This document shows, piece by piece, positions 1 to 6,854 of a DNA stretch of 29,147 nt (positions are counted from its first letter, which is position 1; every line of letters starts with the position of its first letter). A program made the translations under genes and the position numbers. The notes under the pieces were generated by a model, which saw nothing but the letters and a program-made list of their open reading frames with translations, did no database searches and was not told the origin of the DNA. The stretch is from Pseudomonas sp. UBA4194 (GTDB lineage Bacteria > Pseudomonadota > Gammaproteobacteria > Pseudomonadales > Pseudomonadaceae): positions 8,510-37,656 of the forward strand of contig NZ_DFUE01000042.1 of assembly GCF_002379585.1 (NCBI RefSeq), in the 5' to 3' direction.

Positions 1-120
1 GGGGATGGGGGGGGGGGGGGGAGGGGGTTCTGGGGGGGGGGCCCGTTGGGCGGTGCGCGGCGTTTGCACGGGGGGGGGGTGGGGGAGGTTTCGGGGGGGG
101 GGGGGGGGCAACGACGTGCC
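1..120. other. Low-complexity G-rich stretch, probable contig-end artefact
   Basis: The first 110 or so bases are long G runs (up to about 18 in a row) broken by a few other bases. This is unlike anything else in the window. No credible reading frame crosses it. The most economical explanation is poor base calling at a contig end, for example dark-cycle poly-G from two-colour sequencing. The gene upstream of the heme receptor, if any, cannot be read here. Confidence 0.7.
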
Positions 121-147
121 CTGTAGGAGCGGCGTGCAGCCGCGAAG
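121..147. repeat. REP unit, single
   Basis: This is a REP-type palindrome whose core is GCGGC-GTGCA-GCCGC. The same 27 bases occur exactly at 28984-29010, and the first 15 bases recur at 29133-29147. REP sequences of this type are abundant between genes in the P. putida group. Confidence 0.75.
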
Positions 148-227
148 AGGCCAGCCCAGACACCCCTAAAAACCAATCCTGGAATTATTTTTACGCTCCC
201 CCACTGCCCCATCCGTCTAGTCATAGC

Positions 228-262
228 CAATGCAACTGATTCCCATTCGAATCAATGCAACT
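228..262 (+). promoter_or_regulatory. Candidate Fur box upstream of the heme receptor
   Basis: The stretch at 232-254 reads GCAACTGATTCCCATTCGAA and continues TCA. It resembles Pseudomonas Fur boxes of the GATTCTCATT type. TGATTC (237-242) and GAATCA (249-254) form an inverted repeat. The ten bases CAATGCAACT occur at 228-237 and again at 253-262, flanking the box. It lies about 40 bases before the receptor start, a plausible place for iron-dependent repression. The match is by eye and degenerate. Confidence 0.5.
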
Positions 263-291
263 ATAACGACGCACGACAGGGAGCGCTTTCG

Positions 292-2847
292 ATGTCCAAA
301 GGTTTTACCCGTCCCCACTTTCATCGCTCGGTGCTCACCGCCGCCCTGCTGCTGGCCGCCTTGCCTGCCGTGGGTACGGCCGCGGAGCCTGCACAGAACA
401 GCACCCGCCACGGTGCCAGCTATGCCTTCAGCATCGCCCAGCAACCGCTGACTTCGGCGTTGAATGCCTTCAGCGCCGCCACCGGCTGGCAGGTGGGGCT
501 GCCCGCCGATCTCGCCCAAAACGTTGCATCCCCCGGCGTACGTGGCAGCATGCCGCCAGAACAGGCCCTGGACCGCCTACTGGCGGGCACCCAGCTGCGC
601 TATCGCAAGATCAGCCCCAACAACGTAGTGCTGGAGCGCAGCCCGCAGGGCGGGGTGATCGCATTGCAGCAACTGACCGTCAGCGCCACCCGCCAGGAAC
701 AAACGGTCGACAGCGTGCCCAGCAGCGTCAGCGTGCAGGACCGCGCTCAACTGGACCGCGACAACGTCAACAACATTCAAGACCTGGTGCGCTATGAGCC
801 CGGCGTCTCGGTGGGGGGCACCGGCCTGCGCAGCGGCGTCACCGGCTACAACATTCGCGGCATCGATGGCGATCGCATTCTGACCCAGGTCGACGGCGTC
901 GAGGTGCCCGACAGCTTCTTCAACGGCCCCTACGCGCAAACCGAACGTAATTACGTCGACCCGGAGATCGTCAAGCGCGTGGAAATCCTGCGCGGGCCGG
1001 CGTCGTCGTTGTACGGCAGCAGCGCCATCGGCGGCGTGGTCAGCTATTACACGCTGGACCCGGAAGACATCATCAAACCCGGCCAGGATGTCGGCGCCCG
1101 CTTGAAAACCGGCTACAGCTCGGCCGACGAAAGCTGGCTCAACTCGGCCACCGTGGCCGGCCGCACGGGGGACTTCGATGGCCTGTTGCACCTGAGCCAG
1201 CGCAATGGCCACGAGACCGAATCCTACGGCAACCACACCAGCACCGGCCTCAGCCGAACCGCCGCTGACCCGCAGGATGTGCGTTCGACCAACATCCTGG
1301 CCAAGCTGGGCTGGAACTACGCCGACGGTGCAAGGCTCGGGCTGACCTATGAAAAGTACAAGGACGACCGTGACGTCGATCTGAAAAGTGCCTATGGCGG
1401 CCCTTACAACAACGGCGCCCCGTTGGGCATGTACCGTTCGCGCGGCGGCAACGACACCATTACCCGCGAGCGGGTCGGCGTCACCCATGACTTCGATCTG
1501 GACAGTACCGTGGCGGACCACATCAAATGGAGCCTGAACTACCAGATCGCCAAAACCGACCAGCACACCGAGGAGAATTACTTCCCTTACGTGCGCAACG
1601 TGCTGCGGGTACGCGACACCACCTACAAGGAACGCCAGTGGGTATTGGACCTGCAACTGGACAAGGCCTTCGAGGTGGGTGAAACCGATCACCTGTTGAC
1701 GTACGGCACCCAGATCCGCCAGCAGAAAGTCACTGGATCGCGCAGTGGCTATGGCACCTGCCTGACGGTATTCGGCACATGCCGAGCGGTTGGCGCGGAC
1801 AGTCCAACCGATCGCCTGGTGAAATCCAGCGATTTCCCAGACCCCACCATCAACACCTACAGCCTGTTCGCCCAGGACGAGATTCGCTGGAACCAGTGGA
1901 CCTTCCTGCCCAGCGCCCGCTACGACTACACCCAGCTCAAGCCACACCTGACGGAGGAATTCCTGCGCACCGTCAACCCTACGGGTGAATACGCCGTCAC
2001 CGACAGCAACCGGAACTGGCACCGGTTATCGCCCAAGCTGGGGGTAACCTATGACTTCAACGACCACTACACCTGGTATGGGCAGTACGCCGAGGGCTTC
2101 CGCACGCCATCGGCCAAGGCGCTGTACGGTCGCTTCGAAAACCTGGGAGCAGGCTACACCGTCCAGCCCAACCCGGATCTGGACCCGGAGAAAAGCAAAA
2201 GCTATGAGACCGGCCTGCGCGGCAAATTCGACGCAGGGACCTTCGATATCGCAGCGTTCTACAACACGTATCGCGACTTCATCAATGAGGATGCGGTGAC
2301 CGCCGGCTCCACTTCCGCAGTGTTCCAGAGCAACAACATCAAGCACGCCACCATCAAGGGCGTCGAGCTCAAGGGCCGCCTGAACCTGGACAGCTTCGGC
2401 GCTCCCCAGGGCCTGTACAGCCAAGGCTCCATCGCCTATGCCCATGGCAAGAACCAGGACAACGGCCAGCCCCTCAACAGCGTCAATCCACTCAAGGGTG
2501 TGTTCGGCCTGGGCTACGAGCAGGTGCACTATGGCGGCTTGCTGAGCTGGACATTGGTCAAGCGCCAGAACCGGGTCGATAGCAGCGCCTTCAAGTCTCC
2601 GGACGGCAGCGGCGTATTCAATACGCCGGGCTTTGGCATCCTCGACCTGGCGGGCTATTACAAGGTGACCGACGACATCACCGTCAACGCCGGTCTCTAC
2701 AACCTTACCGACAAGAAATACTGGCTGTGGGACGACGTGCGCAGCTACGACGGCGTGGGTGAAGCCGCCGTGCTGGCCCCTGCCAACCTCGATCGCCTGA
2801 CCGCACCCGGTCGTAATTTCGCGATCAATCTGGTCTGGGACATCTGA
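292..2847 (+). CDS. TonB-dependent heme receptor with STN signalling domain
   Basis: This 851-residue outer-membrane receptor takes up heme or hemoprotein-bound heme using TonB energy. Residues 1-31 form a signal peptide. Residues about 45-97 match the STN domain, which in such receptors contacts a FecR-type anti-sigma factor. A plug domain follows (about 120-240, with LRGPASSLYGSSAIGGVV), then a 22-strand-type barrel to the C terminus. The heme-receptor FRAP and NPNL boxes appear as FRTP (603-606) and NPDL (627-630). The segment between them has tyrosines 612 and 622 but no histidine. GGGAG about ten bases upstream supports the ATG. The STN domain and the heme oxygenase downstream point to an HxuA-like receptor under sigma/anti-sigma control, but the regulator genes would lie beyond the unreadable left edge. 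Tandem stops TGA TAA end the gene. The family is secure; the exact ligand is inferred. Confidence 0.9.
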   Translation: MSKGFTRPHFHRSVLTAALLLAALPAVGTAAEPAQNSTRHGASYAFSIAQQPLTSALNAFSAATGWQVGLPADLAQNVASPGVRGSMPPEQALDRLLAGTQLRYRKISPNNVVLERSPQGGVIALQQLTVSATRQEQTVDSVPSSVSVQDRAQLDRDNVNNIQDLVRYEPGVSVGGTGLRSGVTGYNIRGIDGDRILTQVDGVEVPDSFFNGPYAQTERNYVDPEIVKRVEILRGPASSLYGSSAIGGVVSYYTLDPEDIIKPGQDVGARLKTGYSSADESWLNSATVAGRTGDFDGLLHLSQRNGHETESYGNHTSTGLSRTAADPQDVRSTNILAKLGWNYADGARLGLTYEKYKDDRDVDLKSAYGGPYNNGAPLGMYRSRGGNDTITRERVGVTHDFDLDSTVADHIKWSLNYQIAKTDQHTEENYFPYVRNVLRVRDTTYKERQWVLDLQLDKAFEVGETDHLLTYGTQIRQQKVTGSRSGYGTCLTVFGTCRAVGADSPTDRLVKSSDFPDPTINTYSLFAQDEIRWNQWTFLPSARYDYTQLKPHLTEEFLRTVNPTGEYAVTDSNRNWHRLSPKLGVTYDFNDHYTWYGQYAEGFRTPSAKALYGRFENLGAGYTVQPNPDLDPEKSKSYETGLRGKFDAGTFDIAAFYNTYRDFINEDAVTAGSTSAVFQSNNIKHATIKGVELKGRLNLDSFGAPQGLYSQGSIAYAHGKNQDNGQPLNSVNPLKGVFGLGYEQVHYGGLLSWTLVKRQNRVDSSAFKSPDGSGVFNTPGFGILDLAGYYKVTDDITVNAGLYNLTDKKYWLWDDVRSYDGVGEAAVLAPANLDRLTAPGRNFAINLVWDI

Positions 2848-2857
2848 TAATGGCACT

Positions 2858-2896
2858 GTAGAGGCCGCCAGCCGCTGCCTCTACGGTGATTTTTTT
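2858..2896 (+). terminator. Rho-independent terminator after the heme receptor
   Basis: GTAGAGGC (2858-2865) pairs perfectly with GCCTCTAC (2877-2884), and a run of seven T follows at 2890-2896. It lies 11 bases after the receptor stop and before hemO. It could end the receptor message or allow partial read-through into hemO. Confidence 0.75.
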
Positions 2897-2958
2897 ACGG
2901 TCCCCTGTCAGCTGATTCGTCTCGTCTACACAGCACCGCATTTTTCAAGGAATTCGCA

Positions 2959-3576
2959 ATGACCGTCACCGAGCATACCCAGGACCCTGCCCCGCTGCGC
3001 TCCGCCCGCTTGCGCGCGATCAGCCATGCGCTGCATGACAGTCTGGAAAACGCTGTCGCCGGCTACGCACCCTTCGACACGCCGCAAAGCTACGCCCGCT
3101 TTCTGCAGATGCAGTACCTGTTCCAGTCCGAACTGCAACACCTGTACAACGACCCTGCCCTGATCGCCCTGTTTCCCGACCTGCCCGAGCGCTGCCGCGC
3201 CGAAGCGGCGCGGGCAGACCTGGCCGACCTGGGTGTGGCGATTCCCGCACCGGTACCTGGCGCTTTGAACGCGCCCAGCCTGGCCACGGCGCTGACCTGG
3301 ATTCGTGTCTCCGAAGGGTCTAAACTCGGCGCCGCGATCCTGATCAAACGGGCCAACGCCCTGGGCTATACCGAGAGCTTCGGTGCTCGTCACCTGGCTG
3401 AACCCGAAGGTGGGCGCGCCAAAGGCTGGAAAGCCTTCAACGCGATCTTCGATGCCCTGCCTTTCAGCGCCGCTGAAGAGGCCCAGGCCGATCAAGCGGC
3501 CAACGATGCTTTCGCCCGCCTGCAGGTGCTGCTGCAACACACCTACGCCGACCATCGGGAAACGGCACCGGCTTGA
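2959..3576 (+). CDS. hemO: Heme oxygenase, HemO/PigA type
   Basis: This 205-residue cytoplasmic enzyme opens the heme ring to give biliverdin, CO and free iron, completing heme-iron acquisition started by the receptor upstream. It fits the bacterial heme oxygenase family along its full length. His26 (ISHALHDSLENAV) falls 11 residues before the APFD motif, as the proximal heme ligand does in P. aeruginosa PigA. Other family stretches are YLFQSELQHLY, RADLADLGV, VSEGSKLGAA and GARHLAEPEGGRA. AAGGA at 2948-2952 is a good ribosome binding site for the ATG. Which biliverdin isomer it makes cannot be told from sequence alone. It is separated from the receptor by a terminator, so it may have its own promoter. 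Confidence 0.93.
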   Translation: MTVTEHTQDPAPLRSARLRAISHALHDSLENAVAGYAPFDTPQSYARFLQMQYLFQSELQHLYNDPALIALFPDLPERCRAEAARADLADLGVAIPAPVPGALNAPSLATALTWIRVSEGSKLGAAILIKRANALGYTESFGARHLAEPEGGRAKGWKAFNAIFDALPFSAAEEAQADQAANDAFARLQVLLQHTYADHRETAPA

Positions 3577-3587
3577 AACCCCACGCT

Positions 3588-3998
3588 ATGGAACTCATGG
3601 ACAACCCTCGCCCCTTACCCTCGAAGATGGCCCGCATTCTTTATGGCCTGCTGGCTTACACCAGCTTGATCATCGGCCTGATCGCCATCGTGGTGCCGGG
3701 GTTGCCGACCACCGAGTTCATTCTGCTGGCTGCCTGGGCCGCCACCAAGAGCTCACCGCGCCTGAGCGCGTGGCTGGAAAACCACCGCCTGTTCGGGCCG
3801 ATGCTCAGCAACTGGCGCAATGGCAAGATCATCACGCGCCGCACCAAGGTCAGCGCCACGGTGAGCATGGTCGTGTGTTCGGTGGTGATGTGGTTCACGC
3901 TCAAACAGCACTGGCCGGTGTATGCGGCCATTGCCGGCATGCTGCTGGTGAACCTGTGGATCTGGTCTCGGCCAGAGAAACCTGTCGCCGACCGCTGA
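3588..3998 (+). CDS. YbaN-family (DUF454) inner-membrane protein
   Basis: This is a small membrane protein of about 136 residues. It matches the YbaN/DUF454 pattern: a first hydrophobic helix (LLAYTSLIIGLIAIVVPGLPTTEF), then WAATKSSPRL and FGPMLSNWRNGK-I, then two further membrane segments near the C terminus. The function of the family is unknown. The start is uncertain: an in-frame TTG at 3573 overlaps the hemO stop, and ATG codons occur at 3588 and 3597. Only the 3597 ATG has a close GGA. The tight spacing to hemO suggests co-transcription, so it may belong to the heme module, but no role should be assumed from that. Confidence 0.8.
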   Translation: MELMDNPRPLPSKMARILYGLLAYTSLIIGLIAIVVPGLPTTEFILLAAWAATKSSPRLSAWLENHRLFGPMLSNWRNGKIITRRTKVSATVSMVVCSVVMWFTLKQHWPVYAAIAGMLLVNLWIWSRPEKPVADR

Positions 3999-4012
3999 GC
4001 GGACACTGCTGA

Positions 4013-4034
4013 ACTGCCTGCGGGCGCGGGCAGT
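4013..4034. repeat. Short hairpin between ybaN-like gene and next gene
   Basis: ACTGCCTGC pairs with GCGGGCAGT around a four-base loop, with one G-U pair. There is no T run after it, so it is not a classical terminator. It may only be a structured intergenic sequence. Confidence 0.35.
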
Positions 4035-4077
4035 CTATGGCCTATCTGCCACGGACCCTGTAACGGAGGACCTGATT

Positions 4078-4431
4078 ATGTTCGAGCCCGGCCATCTGCA
4101 TCTGACCCATGTCGGCGTACAGCCCGAAGACACCGACTTCAGCATTGATCTCACCTATGAGGTGCGCACGGGCGAAGCCGAGGGAAAGCTGGTGCATTTC
4201 CACCTCAAAGGCACTATCAACGGCCAGAGTTTCGAGGAGGAGTTCGAACTGCCCAAGGACCTGGCCTACAACTTTGCCAGCGCAGCCGACAGGATTGCCC
4301 GCAAGCACGGCCTGCCCACCACGCAGCTGTTCCCGCTAGAGGATCACAAGGACTACGACGAAATGTTCGAAGACCTCCGCCACCAACTCGACGCCCACCC
4401 CGGCGACCCAGTAGATCCCCACCACCTGTAG
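4078..4431 (+). CDS. DUF5064-like small protein, function unknown
   Basis: This is a 117-residue soluble acidic protein with no signal peptide or membrane segment. The sequence (FEPGHLHLTHVGV, FSIDLTYEVRT, KLVHFHLKG, AYNFASAADRIARKHGLP) looks like the DUF5064 family, which I know mainly from Pseudomonas; the assignment is from memory of the pattern. GGAGG at 4064-4068 is a strong ribosome binding site for this ATG. The stop codon lies inside the first base pairs of the following REP unit. No function can be assigned. Confidence 0.75.
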   Translation: MFEPGHLHLTHVGVQPEDTDFSIDLTYEVRTGEAEGKLVHFHLKGTINGQSFEEEFELPKDLAYNFASAADRIARKHGLPTTQLFPLEDHKDYDEMFEDLRHQLDAHPGDPVDPHHL

Positions 4432-4523
4432 CAGCGGCGTAAGCCGCGTCAGCCCTCCAAAATACCCCAACCCAAACGTAGGAGTCCAACATGGGCCCCA
4501 GACCCGGCTTACGCCGGTGCTAC
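4427..4523. repeat. REP pair in inverted orientation
   Basis: GTAGCAGCGGCGTAAGCCG (4429-4447) and its near reverse complement at 4505-4523 face each other across a spacer of about 57 bases. This is the usual arrangement of paired Pseudomonas REPs. The TAG stop of the preceding gene is formed by the left unit. Confidence 0.75.
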
Positions 4524-4589
4524 GTGATTATGTTGCGGGTTGGGTTTTGGCATACTGGGTGACTTCGTTTTCGGGAATGTCCGCGGCCC

Positions 4590-6098
4590 ATGCGTATCCA
4601 TGTCAGCTTCATTGACCGAGTAGGTATCACCCAGGAGGTGCTGGCCCTGCTCGGTGCCCGCAATCTGAACCTGGATGCGGTGGAGATGGTTCCGCCCAAC
4701 GTCTACATCGATGCTCCCACCTTGAGCCCGCTGGTGCTCGAAGAACTGCACGATGCACTGTTTCGGGTGCGCGGTGTGGAGGATGTGAGGGTGGTGGATA
4801 TCTTGCCGGGCCAGCGCCGACACTTGCAGTTGGACGCCTTGCTGGCGGCGATGACGGACCCGGTGCTGGCGCTGGACAGCGCCGGTAATGTGTTGCTGGC
4901 CAACCCGGCGCTCATCGCGCTCTATGGCCGCGAGCCTGCGGGCCAGTCCGTGGCCGAGCTGTTTGGCGACCCGGCGCTGCTCGGCGCTCTGTTGGAGAAC
5001 GGCTTCAGGCTACCTCTGCGCGAGGTCACCCTCGATAGCCAGACCCTGTTGCTCGATGCCACCCCCATTACCGACGCCGGTGCCCTGCTGACCTTGTACC
5101 CGCCTAATCGCATGGGCGAACGCCTGGCCGCCTTGCACCATGACCACGCCGAAGGCTTTGATTCGCTGCTGGGCGACTCGGCGCCGATTCGCACCTTGAA
5201 GGCCCGCGCTCAGCGCGTTGCAGCCCTGGATGCGCCGCTGTTGATCCAGGGCGAAACCGGCACGGGCAAAGAGCTGGTCGCCCGCGCCTGCCACGCCGTC
5301 AGTGCCCGCCACAGCTCGCCGTTCCTGGCATTGAACTGCGCCGCGTTGCCGGAAAACCTCGCCGAGAGCGAACTGTTCGGCTACGCCCCGGGTGCCTTCA
5401 CCGGCGCCCAGCGCGGCGGCAAGCCCGGGCTGATGGAGCTTGCCCACCAAGGCACAGTGTTCCTCGACGAAATCGGCGAGATGTCCCCCTACCTGCAAGC
5501 CAAGCTGCTGCGCTTTCTCAACGACGGCAGCTTCCGCCGGGTAGGCGGCGACCGCGAGGTCAAAGTCAACGTACGCATCCTCAGCGCGACCCATCGCAAT
5601 CTGGAAAAAATGGTAGCCGAGGGCGCGTTTCGCGAAGACCTGTTCTACCGCCTCAATGTGCTCAACCTGGACGTGCCACCGCTGCGTGATCGCGATCAGG
5701 ACATCCTGCTGCTGGCGCGCTATTTCATGCAGCAGGCCTGCACCCAGATCCAACGGCCGGTGTGTCGGCTGACGCCCAGTACCTACCCGGCACTGCTGGG
5801 CAACCGCTGGCCCGGCAACGTCAGGCAACTGCAGAACGTGATCTTCCGCGCTGCGGCGATCTGCGAGGGCAATCAGGTGGACATCGATGACCTGGATATC
5901 GCCGGTACTGCGGTGGGTCGGCGCAGCGAAGGGGAAGTGGTCAGCCTGGAGCAGGCGGTGGGGGACTTCGAGAAGGGGTTGCTAGAGAAACTCTACGGCA
6001 GCTATCCATCGACACGGCAATTGGCAGCCCGGCTACAGACTTCGCACACGGCGATTGCCACGCGGCTGCGCAAGTACGGGATCGGTGTGGGGCGGTGA
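4590..6098 (+). CDS. gcsR: TyrR-like sigma-54 activator GcsR of the glycine cleavage operon
   Basis: This is a 502-residue enhancer-binding protein. An N-terminal ACT domain (about 1-75) is expected to sense an amino acid. A PAS domain (about 80-190) follows. The AAA+ domain has Walker A GETGTGKE (221-228), the sigma-54 contact loop GAFTGA (268-273) and Walker B VFLDEIGEM from residue 290. A TyrR-type helix-turn-helix (QLAARLQTSHTAIATRLRKYG) ends the protein. E. coli TyrR lacks GAFTGA, so this protein should be a true sigma-54 activator. In P. aeruginosa the TyrR-like GcsR activates a gcv operon in response to glycine. The gcvHPT genes lie next to it here, with a sigma-54 promoter and GcsR-like sites between. 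PhhR, the aromatic amino acid regulator, is the main alternative but does not fit this context. The start is chosen by similarity to TyrR (MRIHVSFIDRVGIT); the ribosome binding site is weak. Confidence 0.85.
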   Translation: MRIHVSFIDRVGITQEVLALLGARNLNLDAVEMVPPNVYIDAPTLSPLVLEELHDALFRVRGVEDVRVVDILPGQRRHLQLDALLAAMTDPVLALDSAGNVLLANPALIALYGREPAGQSVAELFGDPALLGALLENGFRLPLREVTLDSQTLLLDATPITDAGALLTLYPPNRMGERLAALHHDHAEGFDSLLGDSAPIRTLKARAQRVAALDAPLLIQGETGTGKELVARACHAVSARHSSPFLALNCAALPENLAESELFGYAPGAFTGAQRGGKPGLMELAHQGTVFLDEIGEMSPYLQAKLLRFLNDGSFRRVGGDREVKVNVRILSATHRNLEKMVAEGAFREDLFYRLNVLNLDVPPLRDRDQDILLLARYFMQQACTQIQRPVCRLTPSTYPALLGNRWPGNVRQLQNVIFRAAAICEGNQVDIDDLDIAGTAVGRRSEGEVVSLEQAVGDFEKGLLEKLYGSYPSTRQLAARLQTSHTAIATRLRKYGIGVGR

Positions 6099-6112
6099 TT
6101 TGGATCGGCGGT

Positions 6113-6219
6113 GGATGGTCCCCTCACCCCAGCCCTCTCCCGAGGGGAGAGGGAGCCGATCACGGTCTGCCTTTAGCTCCCTCTCCCTCAGGGAGAGGGC
6201 TGGGGTGAGGGGACCATCC
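6113..6219. repeat. About 105-bp palindromic intergenic element, copy A
   Basis: Arms beginning GGATGGTCCCCTCACCCCAG and ending with the reverse complement flank a short centre. Each arm contains a smaller CCTCTCCC/GGGAGAGG palindrome. A second copy lies at 17097-17214 in the opposite orientation, as shown by the centre sequence. It has no coding capacity and resembles a miniature, passively spread repeat. It lies 14 bases after gcsR and just upstream of the first GcsR-type site. Confidence 0.8.
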
Positions 6220-6239
6220 CCCACAAATCCCACTGCTGC

Positions 6240-6257
6240 CGTACCGATACCAATACA
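6240..6257 (-). promoter_or_regulatory. Candidate GcsR binding site 1
   Basis: On the minus strand this reads TGTATTG-GTAT-CGGTACG. That is the 7-4-7 layout of the P. aeruginosa GcsR site, which I recall as TGTAACG-N4-CGTTCCG. It lies about 170 bases before the -24 element, a normal distance for an enhancer. Confidence 0.55.
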
Positions 6258-6258
6258 C

Positions 6259-6276
6259 CGTACCCATATCAATACA
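6259..6276 (-). promoter_or_regulatory. Candidate GcsR binding site 2
   Basis: On the minus strand this reads TGTATTG-ATAT-GGGTACG. It starts exactly 19 bases after site 1, so the two form a tandem repeat on nearly the same helix face spacing. Confidence 0.55.
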
Positions 6277-6326
6277 CCCCTCGCCCCCTCTAATCTCAAC
6301 ACCCTGATCCCGCAACCCTTTCCACC

Positions 6327-6344
6327 TGGAACGAAATCAATACA
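6327..6344 (-). promoter_or_regulatory. Candidate GcsR binding site 3
   Basis: On the minus strand this reads TGTATTG-ATTT-CGTTCCA. The right half is the closest of the three to the P. aeruginosa site. It lies about 65 bases upstream of the -24 element. Confidence 0.6.
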
Positions 6345-6408
6345 CCTCCTCCCCCGCACAAAACTCTCAAACACCCCACAACCTCCAGCCCCTAACACTT
6401 CCAGCAAC

Positions 6409-6425
6409 TTGGCAACCATCTTGCT
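6409..6425 (+). promoter_or_regulatory. Sigma-54 promoter of gcvHPT
   Basis: TTGGCAACCATCTTGCT fits the sigma-54 consensus (TGGCAC-N5-TTGCW), with GG at 6411-6412 and GC at 6423-6424, twelve bases apart. Transcription should begin near 6436, giving a leader of about 35 bases to gcvH. The GAFTGA-bearing activator encoded just upstream supports this call. Confidence 0.8.
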
Positions 6426-6470
6426 AAGTAACCGCCATTATCAAAGCACCTAGCCTCTGACGGAGTGCAC

Positions 6471-6845
6471 ATGAGCGAGTTGCGTTTTACCGTTGAACAC
6501 GAATGGCTGCGCGTCGAAGCTGACGGCAGTGTCACGGTCGGCATTACCCCTTTTGCCCAGAACGCCCTGGGTGACGTGGTGTTCGTGCAACTTCCCGAGC
6601 TGACCCGCTACAGCAAAGACGCCGAGGCTTCGGTGGTAGAGTCGGTCAAGGCCGCGAGCAGCATCAATATGCCGCTGGACGGCGAAGTGGTAGAAGTGAA
6701 CGGCGCACTCGACGCCACCCCTGAACTCGTCAACGAAGACCCCCTGGCCAGCGGCTGGTTTTTCCGCTTCGTACCTGACGACGCCAGCCAGGTGAGCGAA
6801 CTGCTTGACCAGCAGGCTTACGACAACCTGATCGCTCAAAGCTGA
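6471..6845 (+). CDS. gcvH: Glycine cleavage system H protein
   Basis: This 124-residue lipoyl carrier shuttles the aminomethyl group from the P protein to the T protein in the glycine cleavage complex. The lipoylated lysine is K60 in the motif VVESVKAASSINMP. The length is normal for the family. The ATG at 6471 is chosen over an in-frame GTG at 6465 because CGGAG (6461-6465) is the ribosome binding site and would overlap the GTG. It is the first gene of the operon; gcvP begins nine bases after its stop. Expression is expected to depend on sigma-54 and GcsR. Confidence 0.95.
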   Translation: MSELRFTVEHEWLRVEADGSVTVGITPFAQNALGDVVFVQLPELTRYSKDAEASVVESVKAASSINMPLDGEVVEVNGALDATPELVNEDPLASGWFFRFVPDDASQVSELLDQQAYDNLIAQS

Positions 6846-6854
6846 GGACCGAAC

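Noticed and set aside
577..2022. A 481-codon open frame opposite the heme receptor
   Set aside because: It is a shadow frame without a ribosome binding site or family features.
2900..2945. A possible second Fur box before hemO (around CAGCTGATTCGTCTCGTCT)
   Set aside because: It shares only GATTC with the consensus and lacks the palindromic half, so it is too weak to call.
6436..6470. A glycine riboswitch before gcvH
   Set aside because: The leader from the sigma-54 start is only about 35 bases, too short for a glycine aptamer.
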